From Epiperipatus broadwayi (taxonomy: Eukaryota; Onychophora; Udeonychophora; Euonychophora; Peripatidae): a stretch of 64,000 bases of DNA. The stretch is from positions 2,040,815 to 2,104,814 of the forward strand of contig JAQFVV010012573.1 in assembly GCA_028023455.1 (NCBI GenBank), read 5' to 3'. The translations under genes were made by a program, and so were the position numbers. Shown in pieces: positions 1 through 10,527 of this stretch. The notes beneath the pieces were generated by a model, which saw nothing but the letters and a program-made list of their open reading frames with translations, made no database searches and was not told the origin of the DNA. Every line of letters starts with the position of its first letter. The stretch's first letter is position 1.

Positions 1-828
1 TGATGGTTTTTTTAAATCTATTTAAGATTTTCTTAATAAGAGATCCACAGATAATTTTTTTTTTTAATGATAACATTGTTGCATCTTTTGAAGGTCAATA
101 TTATAAAATGAACAAAGGTTGGCCTATGGGATTGCCTGTAGTTGCACAAGTTTGCAATTTCATTTTATCTACATATGAGAGTAGTATTTTAAATATGTGT
201 ATTTTTGGAAATATTAAAATTTACAAAAGATATGTAGATGATGTTTTTGTCTGTGGAAACACTAATAGTATAAATTTGCTTATAGAGGAATTAAATAAGT
301 TGAATGGCTTAAAATGGACTATTGAAAAAGAACAGGACCATAAGATTAACTATTTAGATTTAAGGATCACAAGAGATAACAGTATATTAAATTATAAACT
401 AATAATTAAGCCATTGCAAAAAAGAGGATATATAAATTGTAAATCAAAAGTACCAATGATGCATAAGATGGCAAGTTTTAAATCTTTTTTGTTTCAGAAT
501 GAAAAATTATGTCGTTACCAAAGTGATAAATTGAAAAATATTGAGATATTTGCCAAGGAATTGCTTGATGTTGGTTATAAAATGGAACAAATAAACAATA
601 CTTTAAGTCAATTTTAAAAAAAATATTATAATTTAAAAGAAACGAAGATTAATAATAAGAAATGGATATCTATCCCATTTATTTCAAATCCACAAGTAAA
701 ATTTTTTAAGGATTTATATAAGAATGTATTTAATGTTTCATTCTACGTTCCAAACAATATTAATAAATTAGTTAATAATTCTAAGGATGTCATATCTGTC
801 AAGCAAAAAAAGTAATGTCATATATCAA
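1..828 (+). pseudogene. Penelope-like element: reverse transcriptase C-terminal half and linker (5' cut by window)
   Basis: Reverse transcriptase of a Penelope-like retroelement. Seen: the open frame from base 3 to 617 contains the GWPMGLP segment (about residues 39-45), the catalytic YKRYVDDVF block with YVDD at residues 77-80 (bases 231-242), then NYLDLRITR and the H-K motif plus helical tail usual after PLE fingers and palm. A single in-frame TAA at 615-617 interrupts it. The same frame then stays open to about 826, encoding the linker that precedes the endonuclease. The ATG at base 3 is not a real start, because the protein must begin upstream of the window. Next to it lies the GIY-YIG part in another frame. 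With one stop and one frameshift this copy is probably dead but not old. Alternative RT classes fit less well because a GIY-YIG domain follows directly. Confidence 0.88.
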
Positions 829-1152
829 ATTTTTTGTGATTGTATGCTATCATATATAGGTGAATCTAGGTGCAGCATTGATAAAAGATTGAAGGAACAT
901 GAATTGTTATATAAACTTGTAAAAAATAAAAATAATGGTGATTTAATATCTTCTTCAGTTTTCTTCGATCATGAAAAAACATGTAAATATAAATTTAAAT
1001 TTAATTTTGAAAATGTTAAAATTCTTCACAAAGAGAGAAACCATAATAAAAGAAAAATTAAAGAGGCGATTTTTATAAACAGGAATAAAACGCATTTAAT
1101 AAATCGACAAGCTTCTAACATTAAAATACGAGATTCGTGGAATTTGAATTGA
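787..1152 (+). pseudogene. Penelope-like element: GIY-YIG endonuclease domain
   Basis: C-terminal endonuclease domain of the PLE starting upstream; in this family it nicks the target DNA for integration. Seen: VIYQIFCDC (GIY strand), SYIGES with YIG at residues 23-25, then the conserved arginine in KRLKEHE and a C-terminal region with the HEKTCKYKF and EAIFINRNK blocks. The frame differs by one from the RT frame, and the overlap around 787-828 suggests a recent 1-base indel in a run of A. The ATG at 787 is only the frame entry point, not an independent start. The end at 1152 fits the usual end of PLE ORFs, shortly before the 3' UTR. Confidence 0.88.
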
Positions 1153-1335
1153 TGACGTTTGCTTCCGCTTTTAATTTTTTGAATTTAATGGCAGTTGAGG
1201 CAGGTTAGAAAGTAACCGAAAGTACTTCTGTGGATTTAAAGTTTATTTGTAATTGTTTGTAAACCGTTAAAAATATTATTTCAATTATAATCACAATATT
1301 GATTTTAATTAATGGATATTTTATTTATTTTACAT
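1153..1335 (+). other. PLE 3' UTR ending at (TA)n, with hammerhead-like fold
   Basis: This non-coding tail of the PLE is repeated, on the opposite strand, at 49437-49545, which defines it as part of the element. It holds a stem-loop core at 1191-1231 (GCAG, TTGAGGCA, stem II GGTTA/TAACC, GAAA, GTACTT, CTGT) laid out like a minimal type I hammerhead ribozyme. The CTGANGA box is altered. The element runs into a (TA)n tract at about 1337. Confidence 0.6.
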
Positions 1336-1371
1336 ATATATATATATATATATCCTCATTAAAAGACAATT

Positions 1372-1689
1372 GGTTCTGTCTCCAACTGACAGAAGCATCA
1401 TTTCTGATCAATGCATATGTTACATAGCAACATTGTATATGTATGCACCACAAAAATTTGAGGGCACTAGCATTTGGATTATGGTTATAACTTAAAATAT
1501 GATGTGTTTCATAATTTTATAAAAAATCCATAATGAAATTGTGCACTAACACTTATTTTAAATTGGAGAAAACTATTATTTAAATGTTTTATATGAATCC
1601 AAATGTATGGCAGTAAAACATAGCATAGTAATAGTTTTTAAGTGTTTTATAAGATTTTGTGATGACAAAAAGCATTAATGATGATCATA
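1372..1689. other. AT-rich non-coding stretch
   Basis: Between the PLE tail and the mariner remnant. I see no gene, and no terminal inverted repeat that I could pair with the far side of the mariner remnant. Confidence 0.5.
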
Positions 1690-2525
1690 TGAGTATGTCT
1701 AGGTGGATTAAAAATAATTGGAAACAAAGAATCATACAAAAATTGCCAAACTTTCTTGAAATGGTTTCTTGGTATCTATTAGTGTCATTGAGGAATTGGA
1801 TGGTATTCCCAAAATATTATCTATTACAGTTTAATTGAAAATTTAGAAAACTGAAATGTATGGCTTCACTCTCACTGTCAACAATTGACCAAAAAGTCAT
1901 CAAAGAAGAGCAAATGCAGAAACTCCAGAATTTTATCAAATACTATAATGGATGATGAGATGTAATGCTTCTAATATGAGCCATAATCCAAGTTCCAGAG
2001 TATGAATGGAAATAATTGGAGACAATAAACATAAAAAATTGTGAATCACAAAAAAGCAAAATCAAAACATTATTCACTGTTTTTTTTGTTTTAAAGGTGT
2101 TATTCACAGCAAAAACATTTCTGAAAATTAAACAGAAAATGTTAACTACTATTTAGAAGTTTTGAATCATTTGGGGCAATTTTTTGTACATGTTATTTGA
2201 AAACTGTAATCAAAGCTCTTGAATCATTGTTGCACAATAACACCTTAATCAATAGGGCTAAAATTGTGTGTAAGTTTTTGAACAAAAGATCACTGTTGTG
2301 CTTGAATATTTGCTCTATTTTCTTGATTTAGTCCCCAACAGACTCTTGGATATTTCCTAAATTAAAACTGGCTATGAAGGGAACATCAATTCAGTACATC
2401 CAGAATCTTGAAACAAAGCTTTTGAAGATGATTTCAGTGAAGGATTTCAAAAGTTCTCCCACATAGTTTATGTATATTTCCAGCAGTGAAATGTATGGAG
2501 TCATAAAAAGTTTATTTTGAATAAT
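1690..2525 (+). pseudogene. mariner-like transposase remnant
   Basis: Decayed Tc1/mariner-type transposase. Seen across the three forward frames: KSKIKTLF near 2055, GVIHSKN and YYLEVLNHLG near 2097-2175, ITVVLEYLLYF near 2290, then SPTDSWIFPKLKLAMKGT near 2333-2385, followed by a segment like the family's VKDFQ end. In mariners the catalytic D,D34D motif has its last Asp in the SPDLAPCDFFLFPKLK block; here the block reads SPTDSW, so that Asp may survive. Several frameshifts and stops mean it is dead. I could not find its terminal inverted repeats. A foldback element lies directly after it. Confidence 0.68.
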
Positions 2526-2560
2526 TGTTATTTTACTAGCACACACTGTGTTTTATAGAG

Positions 2561-2730
2561 AATTGAATTCAGACTTTCAAACTCCCCAAAGCTATACAAT
2601 TCATCTTATACCATTGATAAATCATTTGTCTTTTCCACATGTCTTACTTATATAAGATTGAATGAATATCTGTGGGGAGTTTGAAAGTCTGAATTCAATT
2701 TCTTTATAATTACATTAAGTTTAGTATAGA
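2561..2730 (+). repeat. foldback family D, internally deleted copy
   Basis: Inverted repeat whose arms begin AATTGAATTCAGACTTTC (2561 onward) and end with the complement at about 2672-2702. It shares the 3' extension TTATAATTACATTAAG with the copies ending near 3470 and 3950, which marks the element's 3' end. Confidence 0.6.
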
Positions 2731-3064
2731 CAACATACATTTATTTAAATATTATATAGTGTCAAAGTTCCTCCTTTACTTCTTTTGATCATCTAGGGTA
2801 CCACTAGGCCACTGTCACCCAGAAAATTTAGTTTACGGTGATTAAAAAGTTAATGATAATGACAAATGCTACTATCTAGACTCAGGGAGAGGAAGAGATT
2901 TTAAACATTGTTCAGACTATTGAGGAAAGGATAGAAAGACAAACATCAGCCAAAAACAAATACAATTATTAGTATTTTAAAGTTTATTAATTTAAAAAAA
3001 CATGTTAGTCAAACATGATATAAAAGTTTGATTTTCTATACAAAATTTACTGTAAATATGAGAT

Positions 3065-3470
3065 GTGAATTCAGATTTACAAATCCCCCCACAGCTATCC
3101 AATTCACCTTATACAACTGATAAACATGATTATATGCATGTAAAAAAGTTAATCTTTAATATATGTATTTTATGCTTAACCAGCATTCATCAATTAGTCC
3201 AGATCACCATCTGTCACACATATATACAATCAGTGTTTAGTTTATAGCAAATCTTCAAACTTAATACAAGCGATTATATACATATGTGAGGGAGATAGTG
3301 ATCTGGACTGAGTGATGAGTGCTGATTCAGCATGAAATACATATATCGGAGATAATTTATCCTTTTCACATATATATAATCGTATGCATTGGTTGAATAA
3401 GGTAAATTGTAAAGCTGTGGGGGATTTGTAAGTTTGAGTTCAAGTTCCTTATAATTACATTAAGTTTAAC
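3065..3470 (+). repeat. foldback family D, long palindrome
   Basis: Near-palindrome of about 380 bp. The left arm starts TGAATTCAGATTTACAAATC and the right arm ends at 3442 with its complement. Each arm contains a TGATGA, stem (TGCTG/CAGCA), GAAA-like block: plus strand at 3316-3340, minus strand in the left arm near 3180-3200. The 3' extension TTATAATTACATTAAG follows. The short reading frame inside (3065-3247) is chance. Confidence 0.65.
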
Positions 3471-3574
3471 ATAGAAAATGTACATATATTTAGGTATAAC
3501 ATATTCAGCCTGTATTCAGCCCATTCCTTTTTATAACTAAATTGCAATATTAAGATCCTATGTGTGATGTGTCA

Positions 3575-3950
3575 GATTGATTTAAGGTCAACATGGGTAC
3601 ATAAAAATATTAGCATCAGCAAGATTTTTTGAGTGTTTCATCTTTGGATTTTGAATGATATGGATGGCTGAAGAGTTGGAGAGTGGACAGATTGAAGTTT
3701 GTCCATTAAAGTTTAAAAATTTGCTATTTTAATGTAAACTGAGCACTGATTGTATATTTGTGTGAGAGATAGTGATCTGGACTAAGTGATGAGTGCTGGT
3801 TCAACATAAAATACATATATTGGAGATCATTTATCTTTTTCACATGTATATAATCATGTGTATTGGTTGAATAAGGTAAATTGGATAGCTTTGAGGGATT
3901 TGTAAGTCTGAGTTCAAGTCCTTTATAATTACATTAAGTTTAGTACATGT
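3575..3950 (+). repeat. foldback family D, single-arm long copy
   Basis: Not palindromic. It matches the right arm of the 3065-3470 element from about 3740, including GATCTGGACTAAGTGATGAG, and extends about 165 bp further upstream. That upstream part is matched again at 48235-48470 (shared GTCCATTAAAGTTTAA). This looks like a longer, unrearranged version of the same element. Confidence 0.55.
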
Positions 3951-3957
3951 ATTTGAG

Positions 3958-3959
<2 letters not shown>

Positions 3960-3999
<40 letters not shown>

Positions 4000-4008
4000 A
4001 AGGCTATA

Positions 4009-4040
<32 letters not shown>
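3960..4040. repeat. (TA)n microsatellites
   Basis: Two (TA)n tracts (3960-3995 and 4010-4040) separated by a short spacer. Similar tracts of 20-100 bp recur at 4271-4296, 9987-10064, 33657-33687, 39130-39202 and 39835-39936. Confidence 0.9.
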
Positions 4041-4045
<5 letters not shown>

Positions 4046-4081
4046 CTGCCTTACACTACACTAATAATAATAATAAACATT

Positions 4082-4267
4082 ATATAACATTACAATACTA
4101 GCTAAAAAAAACTCAACTTACTAAAATTCTTCAGCAATCATAATTTCATTTATTAACAAGCAGACCTTTTCAATTTTGAAAAAGTCTATTTGATAATAGA
4201 TGAAACTATAATAGCAGAAGAATTTTAGTAATGTTTAGTTTTATTGGCTAGTATTGTAATGTTATAT
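4082..4267. repeat. foldback family E
   Basis: Imperfect palindrome of 186 bp. The outer arms are ATATAACATTACAATACTAG and its complement, with arms of about 75 bp and a central AGACCTTTTCAATTTTGAAAAAGTCT-like hairpin. It is flanked on both sides by (TA)n. No coding content. Confidence 0.65.
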
Positions 4268-4269
4268 GA

Positions 4270-4299
<30 letters not shown>

Positions 4300-4301
<2 letters not shown>

Positions 4302-4560
4302 ATTGTAACAGAATAAAAATGTGAGCCATGAAAGAAGGTCCACGTAATAATGTCCCACAAATTGTGATTTCATTTGTAACAGAATAAAAATATGCACTGA
4401 AGTTGGATATCTTTTTATAACAGAATAAAAATATATCATAGCCTAATTATTGATCACCATTTGTAACAGAATAAAATACGTCCAAAAGTAGAACAATCTT
4501 AATTTAATAATGCCCCATGAATTGTAGTGTCATCTATAACGGAATGAAAATAATTAACTA
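4300..4560. repeat. degenerate minisatellite with TGTAACAGAATAAAA motif
   Basis: The motif TGTAACAGAATAAAA recurs with small changes at about 4306, 4375, 4417, 4461 and 4531, spaced 42-70 bp. Flanking phrases such as TAATGYCCCAYRAATTGT repeat with some of the copies. A lone related copy lies near 6348. Confidence 0.5.
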
Positions 4561-4650
4561 AACTAAAGTGAATATCAATCAATGAACAGAAATATAACAG
4601 TTACATCACATGATCTCCATTCTTTATGCTTACACAAGTTGTTTTTTACA

Positions 4651-5487
4651 GATTCAAAACTCTCCATACCATAGTGCCACTCAGTGCAAGCCAGAGTAAT
4701 CAATGGATGCAGGAAGGATTGCCTATAAAATCCCTATCTATTGCCTATTCATCAAATATGTCCAAACTAATTTCCAGCTTGTGGCTTTCATTAGTGAGAA
4801 GCCTTGAATTTGAGCCACTGCATTAGATCTTAGAGTAGCCACCTTTTACTTTTTAGCTAACTATAAAACTTTGAGTCCAAAATGAAAACACAATAATGTT
4901 TTTAAGCTAAGCTCATTAGGTTATAGTTGTATAGATCTGAACTCAGTTCATCATCCATACTTTTGGTTTCTTTGGTTCTTTAATAAGCACAATCATTATA
5001 ATTTCTATTGGGCAGGATTGGTTTTAAAACAGCCTTTGCAAGCATAAAGAAGGGTGATCATGTGATTTTGCTAGTTTAATACCAATCCTACCCAAGAGGA
5101 TTATGGCAACTGTGGTTATTAAAGAACCAAAGACACCAAAAAGGTATGAATGCTGAACTGAGTTCAGATCTATACAACTATAAAAGCTAATGAGCTTAGC
5201 TTGAAAACATTATTGTGTTTCTATTTTGGATTCAAAGCTTTGTAGTTAGCTAAAAAGTATAAGGTGGCTGTTGGGGGGTTGGTTTAGATCCTAAGATCTA
5301 GGTGCAGTGCTCTCAGATCCATGACACCTCCCTGATAAAGCCACAAGCTAGAAACTAGTCAGGGAATATTGAATGAGTAGGTATAAGGTAGGGAATTTAT
5401 GCATAAATCTTCCTGCATCTATTGATTATTTTGGCTTGTGCTGGATGGTGCTACTGTATGGAGAGTTTTGCCTTTTTGAATCTAACA
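4651..5487. repeat. foldback family A, old palindrome
   Basis: Palindrome of about 840 bp centred near 5060. The ends are AGATTCAAAACTCTCC and the complement (with a small insertion). The arms carry the family A landmarks seen at 46.4-48.1 kb: GAACTGAGTTCAGATCTATA, GGTTCTTTAATAA, and the hammerhead-like block at 5326-5365 (plus) and 4761-4800 (minus). Those two ribozyme-like copies are decayed: CTGATAA and CTAATGA cores. Confidence 0.75.
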
Positions 5488-5489
5488 CT

Positions 5490-6890
5490 TAATTTACTAA
5501 AATAACGATAATAATCTTTGTTGTAACCTCATAAATTCAAATAGCATTTATAACAGATAGAAAATAAGTAAAATTATTGTTTCAAACTAACCTAAAAATA
5601 TGAATGACAAAACCAAATATCACTATTATTTAAGCAGTGATCTATGCATATTATATAAACTAATTAGAATAAAAATAATGACAAAGAAATAGACAAATAA
5701 ACCTTAATATTTCTTATGAATCAAAACACTTTATAATAACACAAACTTATATTAAAAGTTAGACATTATTTATATTTATACTTAAAGAAAATGATTCATA
5801 GATGAAGATAATTTAATATGGCCTACAAATCTAAAATATCAATGATATTTAAATAAATATATGACTCTCTACTTGATTTCTAAGTGTAACTAAATAAAAT
5901 AATAATAATACTAACTTAGCCATGCTATTCTACCAATACCAGTTTATTCATTAATTAAGTCAATTATAATAAGATTAAATAATTAATAATGCAAAGTCCA
6001 TTAATCTAACATATGTCTCCATTTTCATCAACTTATAATAGCATAACATACAATTATCCTATTAGATAACATTAAAATTTATAATATCCAATCATATCAA
6101 TACATATAAAATAAATGATTGATTCCTATTTAATGTTTATTCAAATATGATGGACAAATCATGTTCAATTATTTTTCAATTTAATAAAGCTAAGTTGTTA
6201 AAAATTTAGACTATAACTATCAGAACATATGAAAGAGTATTAGAGTTTATTATAATCAAAGATTAATATTAAAATTTAATATCTAAATTGAATTTATGAT
6301 CTGCATCAACAAATTTTAAATATAATTAAAGCAAATCACTTTAATTTGCAACAGAATAAAATTTATTATTAATATTATCAACCATCTATAATCAAATAAT
6401 ATTATGATTTTTATGGCTGAATACTGACTTAATATACATTTTAATCAATAATAGTTTAAAGTAAATTATGTGAATATCTTATTGCAATTACCTTTACTCA
6501 TTTTCAATAATTATTATATTTATAGCTTTATCAAATCAATTCAGATATAATTTTTATTTTAACATAATTGTTATTTACAACTAACAATATAAATCCAATG
6601 AGCTTCTAATTATTTATTAAATATTTAATAATGCCAAATCATTTAATTTATTGCTTCATAAAAATCTATAACTGGTTAAATAATATGTAATAATAAACAT
6701 TAACTTCAATACAAAGAAAATAATATATAATTATATTATCTTACCCATCCTGTGATTTGACTTCTGAATTATTTTGTAACTGTTTCTAATGAATTATGTT
6801 GTATAAACAATTTATGAATAGTATCCTATCCAAATACCATTAACCAATAAATTTGCATTGTAGAATTGAATGACAATTTAAATTAATTCA
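5490..6890. other. AT-rich stretch without recognised features
   Basis: Roughly 80 percent A+T by eye, with no reading frame above 60 codons that resembles a protein and no repeat I could pair, apart from the single motif copy near 6348. Confidence 0.5.
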
Positions 6891-6899
6891 ATATTTATT

Positions 6900-7005
6900 A
6901 ACAAATTGATAAAAATTAAATAAAACATTATATATATATATATATATATGGCAACAAATTGATAAAAATTAAATAAAACATTATATATATATATATATAT
7001 ATGGC
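6900..7005. repeat. 53-bp tandem duplication containing (TA)n
   Basis: Two adjacent copies starting AACAAATTGATAAAAATTAA, each ending in a (TA)n tract plus TGGC. They are essentially identical, so the duplication is recent. Confidence 0.85.
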
Positions 7006-7245
7006 AACACTATAAACATTTAAAATAAATACATATGATCTGGTTATGCCTTATGCAATAGGTTCTCAATTGACACTAATTCTTTTAAATTAAATAGGTG
7101 ATTGTACATTGAACATCATCTATCAAATGCTAAGATTAAAATGTATATTTATGTAATACAAATGTAGTAATAATACATATGCACTTTTAAAAAAATATAA
7201 GAGAGTTCAGGACATAATTAATCTTTATATATATATATATAATGA

Positions 7246-7452
7246 AAGAAAGATATTAAATCAGGACCATTTTGGCATTTTTTAGAAACAGGACACATTA
7301 TGAATTGTGAAGAAAGTATTGAAGTTATCAAGTATTGTAAAAATTATAAAGAAAGAAAAGTATATGAAACATTGTATATACATGAAAACAAAGAGAAATA
7401 TATGAATTTAGTACAAGGGTCAGTAAAGTTAGGAAAAATGGTCATTAAATAA
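7246..7452 (+). pseudogene. PLE GIY-YIG endonuclease, C-terminal piece
   Basis: Open frame of 68 codons and a stop, reading DIKSGPFWHFLETGHIMNCEE and then YKERKVYETLYIHENKE. This is the distal GIY-YIG region of a PLE. It is assigned by similarity to the copy at 10130-10300 and by the order of the H, Y-K-E-R-K-V-Y-E and N positions usual in the family. Upstream it is cut at a (TA)n tract just before the conserved arginine helix, so the GIY and YIG strands are absent. Its 3' UTR continues to about 7560. Confidence 0.65.
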
Positions 7453-7558
7453 AAATTGAAAAATATAAAAACATCTTTATTGTTTAGTTTGACTAGAAGA
7501 TGGTGTGTTAAAGTAATATGTAAATCACATGAATTTTTTCAATTGTTATAATATCTTG

Positions 7559-7560
<2 letters not shown>

Positions 7561-7603
<43 letters not shown>

Positions 7604-7605
7604 AT
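7561..7605. repeat. (CA)n(TA)n compound microsatellite
   Basis: CA repeat passing directly into a TA repeat at the 3' end of the PLE fragment. The same compound type is at 50170-50206. Confidence 0.9.
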
Positions 7606-7840
7606 AGTCAATTGAAATAAATATACTAAAGATGAATCTATCTATTTGTTTATATTGTTCTAAAAGAATAAAACAAAAATAAACAATTGAAATTAATTGA
7701 TAGTCAACAAATAAATATAAGTATTTTAAATTATAATTATAATTATGAAGCTATACAATATAAATTTGAATTTAACAAAAAAACATAACTTTCTTATATT
7801 TAATATATGTGTAAAATAAATTCATACTCAACTTATATTA

Positions 7841-7866
7841 TATTAATTATTTATATTTTATACAAT

Positions 7867-7897
<31 letters not shown>

Positions 7898-7936
7898 TAA
7901 CAAGCAACCTGATTAATTATTTATATTTTATACAAT

Positions 7937-7967
<31 letters not shown>

Positions 7968-7980
7968 TAACAAGCAACCT
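7841..7980. repeat. 70-bp tandem duplication containing (TA)n
   Basis: Two adjacent 70-bp copies ending TTAACAAGCAACCT, both with the same internal TATACATATA break in the (TA)n tract. Confidence 0.85.
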
Positions 7981-7989
7981 GATTAATTG

Positions 7990-9200
7990 TCTATAAATAT
8001 GACATTTCAAAAACAGTGCCATAATTCTAAGATCTATTTCTTGAACCATGATCTGGCAATATTTTGTTATTCCAGAAAAAATACAAATATCATGAAAAGT
8101 TATTAGATTCAAATCACATTTTGTTAGTTATGATATTTTTTTAAAGATTATGTGACATTATAAATGAACAAAGACTGTTTTATGTTCATGGTAATGCAAT
8201 GTAAATAAATATTCCTTCCCTTAACAAGTACTTTATTCATGGTTAACAGATATTAATTTCATCCATGACAATATGATGAATCATATTGGCAGATAAATAT
8301 AATCCTTGTATACATTTTCTGTTGTTATCATTTAGATCTCATCATTGAAAAGTAGATAATATTCATTTTTAACAATAAAGAAGTATTTTAATGGTTTTTA
8401 AATGCTATGAATTAATTTTTATTCTTTCAATAAATTGTCATTCTTTACAAATCCTCAATAAATCTGTCCAATTAATGGATGAATATATTTTTTTCACCCC
8501 ACTTTTCTATCTATTTAATAATCATTTACTTCTAAAAATAAATAAAAAAAATCATATGAATGAACTTAGGTTTACTTCTACTGAAGCCAAGACACGAGCG
8601 AGTGAGTTTAAACTGATTAGTTCTATTTATTAACTTTTTAATTGATGTCATAGAAACTATAGCAAAACTCTGCATTAACTTTTTGGTTAATTTCAGATAG
8701 CAACCTAAAGTAAAAATCTTATTAGAAAATAATAAAAATTAAAAATAAATATTTTATAATTATTACACATAAGGTATACAATTGTAACATTTTAAAATAC
8801 TAATAATACACTTTTACTTTAACATAAACTAAACAATTTAAACTACATCCCTTCATACTATACTGAAACTGTACTTTCATGCACATTTTCTTACACAATA
8901 TTATACAAATAAAATAACAAATATACTGTAGACATTAAATATTTAGGAGTAGTATTTGTAATCTACTATTGTGAATGCAGTAATGAAAATATACATAATA
9001 AAGAAAAGACTATACATTTTATTATTTACACATTCATTTTTAAAATGAATGAATTCATAATTTTTATACACTACAATTAATAATAAACATTTCTTTTTCT
9101 CAATATGTTATCATAGCAACATATTTGATGCTCTCCAGGCTAATGTATTCACTATTAAAATTAAACAAGAAGAAAAAACAATTTATGACTGTCATTTCAT
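7990..9200. other. AT-rich stretch without recognised features
   Basis: No gene or repeat recognised. An 80-codon frame at 8391-8633 resembles nothing and has no supporting context. Confidence 0.5.
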
Positions 9201-9205
9201 ATTGA

Positions 9206-9276
9206 TTACTATATATATATATATATATCACTTGATTGTGATATACTATATATATATATATATATCACTTGATTGT
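9206..9276. repeat. 37-bp tandem duplication containing (TA)n
   Basis: Two copies of (TA)n followed by CACTTGATTGT, offset by 37 bp. Confidence 0.8.
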
Positions 9277-9299
9277 TATTCCTTTTAAAACCATTATGT

Positions 9300-9657
9300 T
9301 ATCTTTCTTATATACTTTTTTAATGAATTGAATATGTAAACATAATCAATTTAGTAGAAAACTATACATTTTAATTTTATATTTATTTTCATCTAATCAA
9401 TTTTCATTCAAAATGCTAATCTATGTCACATGATTTACATATCATCTTAGCACTGTGTCTGTTGACCATTCTTATCCCTAAAAATGTTTTTATAGTTTCC
9501 AATTTTTATTTAATGCCTATTTCCTTCCAACTTTATTGAGCCTTGAACTAAATTTGTACATTTCTTGTATATATACTGTCTCATACATTTTCCTTTATAA
9601 TTTTTATAATATTTTATCACTTCAATACATTCTTCACATTTTATAATATGCAGATCC
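9300..9657 (-). pseudogene. PLE 3' end, inverted partner copy
   Basis: The reverse strand repeats the 3' part of the PLE at 10145-10515: residues like IKYYKNYKGKCM and LVQGSIKLEGN, then the 3' UTR phrase GCTAAGATGATATGTAAATC. It is truncated at its own 5' end at about 9657, exactly where the plus-strand copy begins, so the two copies sit head to head. Confidence 0.7.
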
Positions 9658-9659
9658 AA

Positions 9660-9982
9660 AAGGAATATATAGAAAATGGATAATGGATATAATGGTAGGG
9701 TTATAAAAAATATATTGAGGGGTAAGATTGGATATAAGAAAATTAGTAATAAAAATGAAAAAAAGATTAAGAAATGGAGTTCTATTTCATATGCAAAGGA
9801 ATTATATTAAACTCTGAATGATAGGAAAGTAAAAATAAATGAGAATATAGGCATATGATAGAAAAATAGTAAATCATTAAAAAGGCTAGTGAGTAATGCA
9901 AAAATAGAAAATGATATCAGTGATAAGATAGGAATAGTTTATAAAATTATAAGTAGAGGGTGTATGATGGTATGTATATATG

Positions 9983-10066
<84 letters not shown>

Positions 10067-10515
10067 TTAATCAGTGAAAAAGTAAGATAGAAAGGAGGAA
10101 TGAGCATGATAGAGCAATAAAAAAGAGAGATATTAAGTCAGGACCATTTTACAATTTTTTAAAAATAAGGCATGTTATGAAATGTTAAGAAAGTATTGAA
10201 GCAATAAAATGTTATAGAAATTATAAAGAAAGAAAAGTGTATGAGACAATGTATATATAAGAAATTAAAAGAAATGTATGAATTTAGTACAAGGCTCAAT
10301 AAAGTTGGAAGGACAATGAAAATTAAATAAAAATTAGAAAGTATAAAACATTTTTTAGGGTTAAGAATGGTCAATAGACAGAGTGCTAAGATGATATGTA
10401 AATCATGTCACATAGATTACCATTTCAAATAAAAATCAATTAGATGGAAATAAATATATGATTAAAATATATAGTTATTTATGAAGTTGATTATGTTTCA
10501 ATTCAGTAAGAATAT
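9660..10515 (+). pseudogene. PLE linker plus GIY-YIG endonuclease, broken by (TA)n
   Basis: Seen in one frame: SISYAKELY, then SLKRLVSNAKIENDISDKIG and IVYKIISRGC (9870-9965), which fit the PLE linker and the GIY strand. A (TA)n expansion at 9985-10064 then replaces the YIG strand. Coding resemblance resumes with ERRNEHDRAIKKRDIKSGPF (from about 10093) and YKERKVYETMYI (to about 10258). Several stops show it is dead. The 3' UTR runs to about 10515, just before the outer LTR element. Assignment rests on motif order and on the copies at 7246 and 9300. Confidence 0.72.
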
Positions 10516-10527
10516 ATATATATATAT

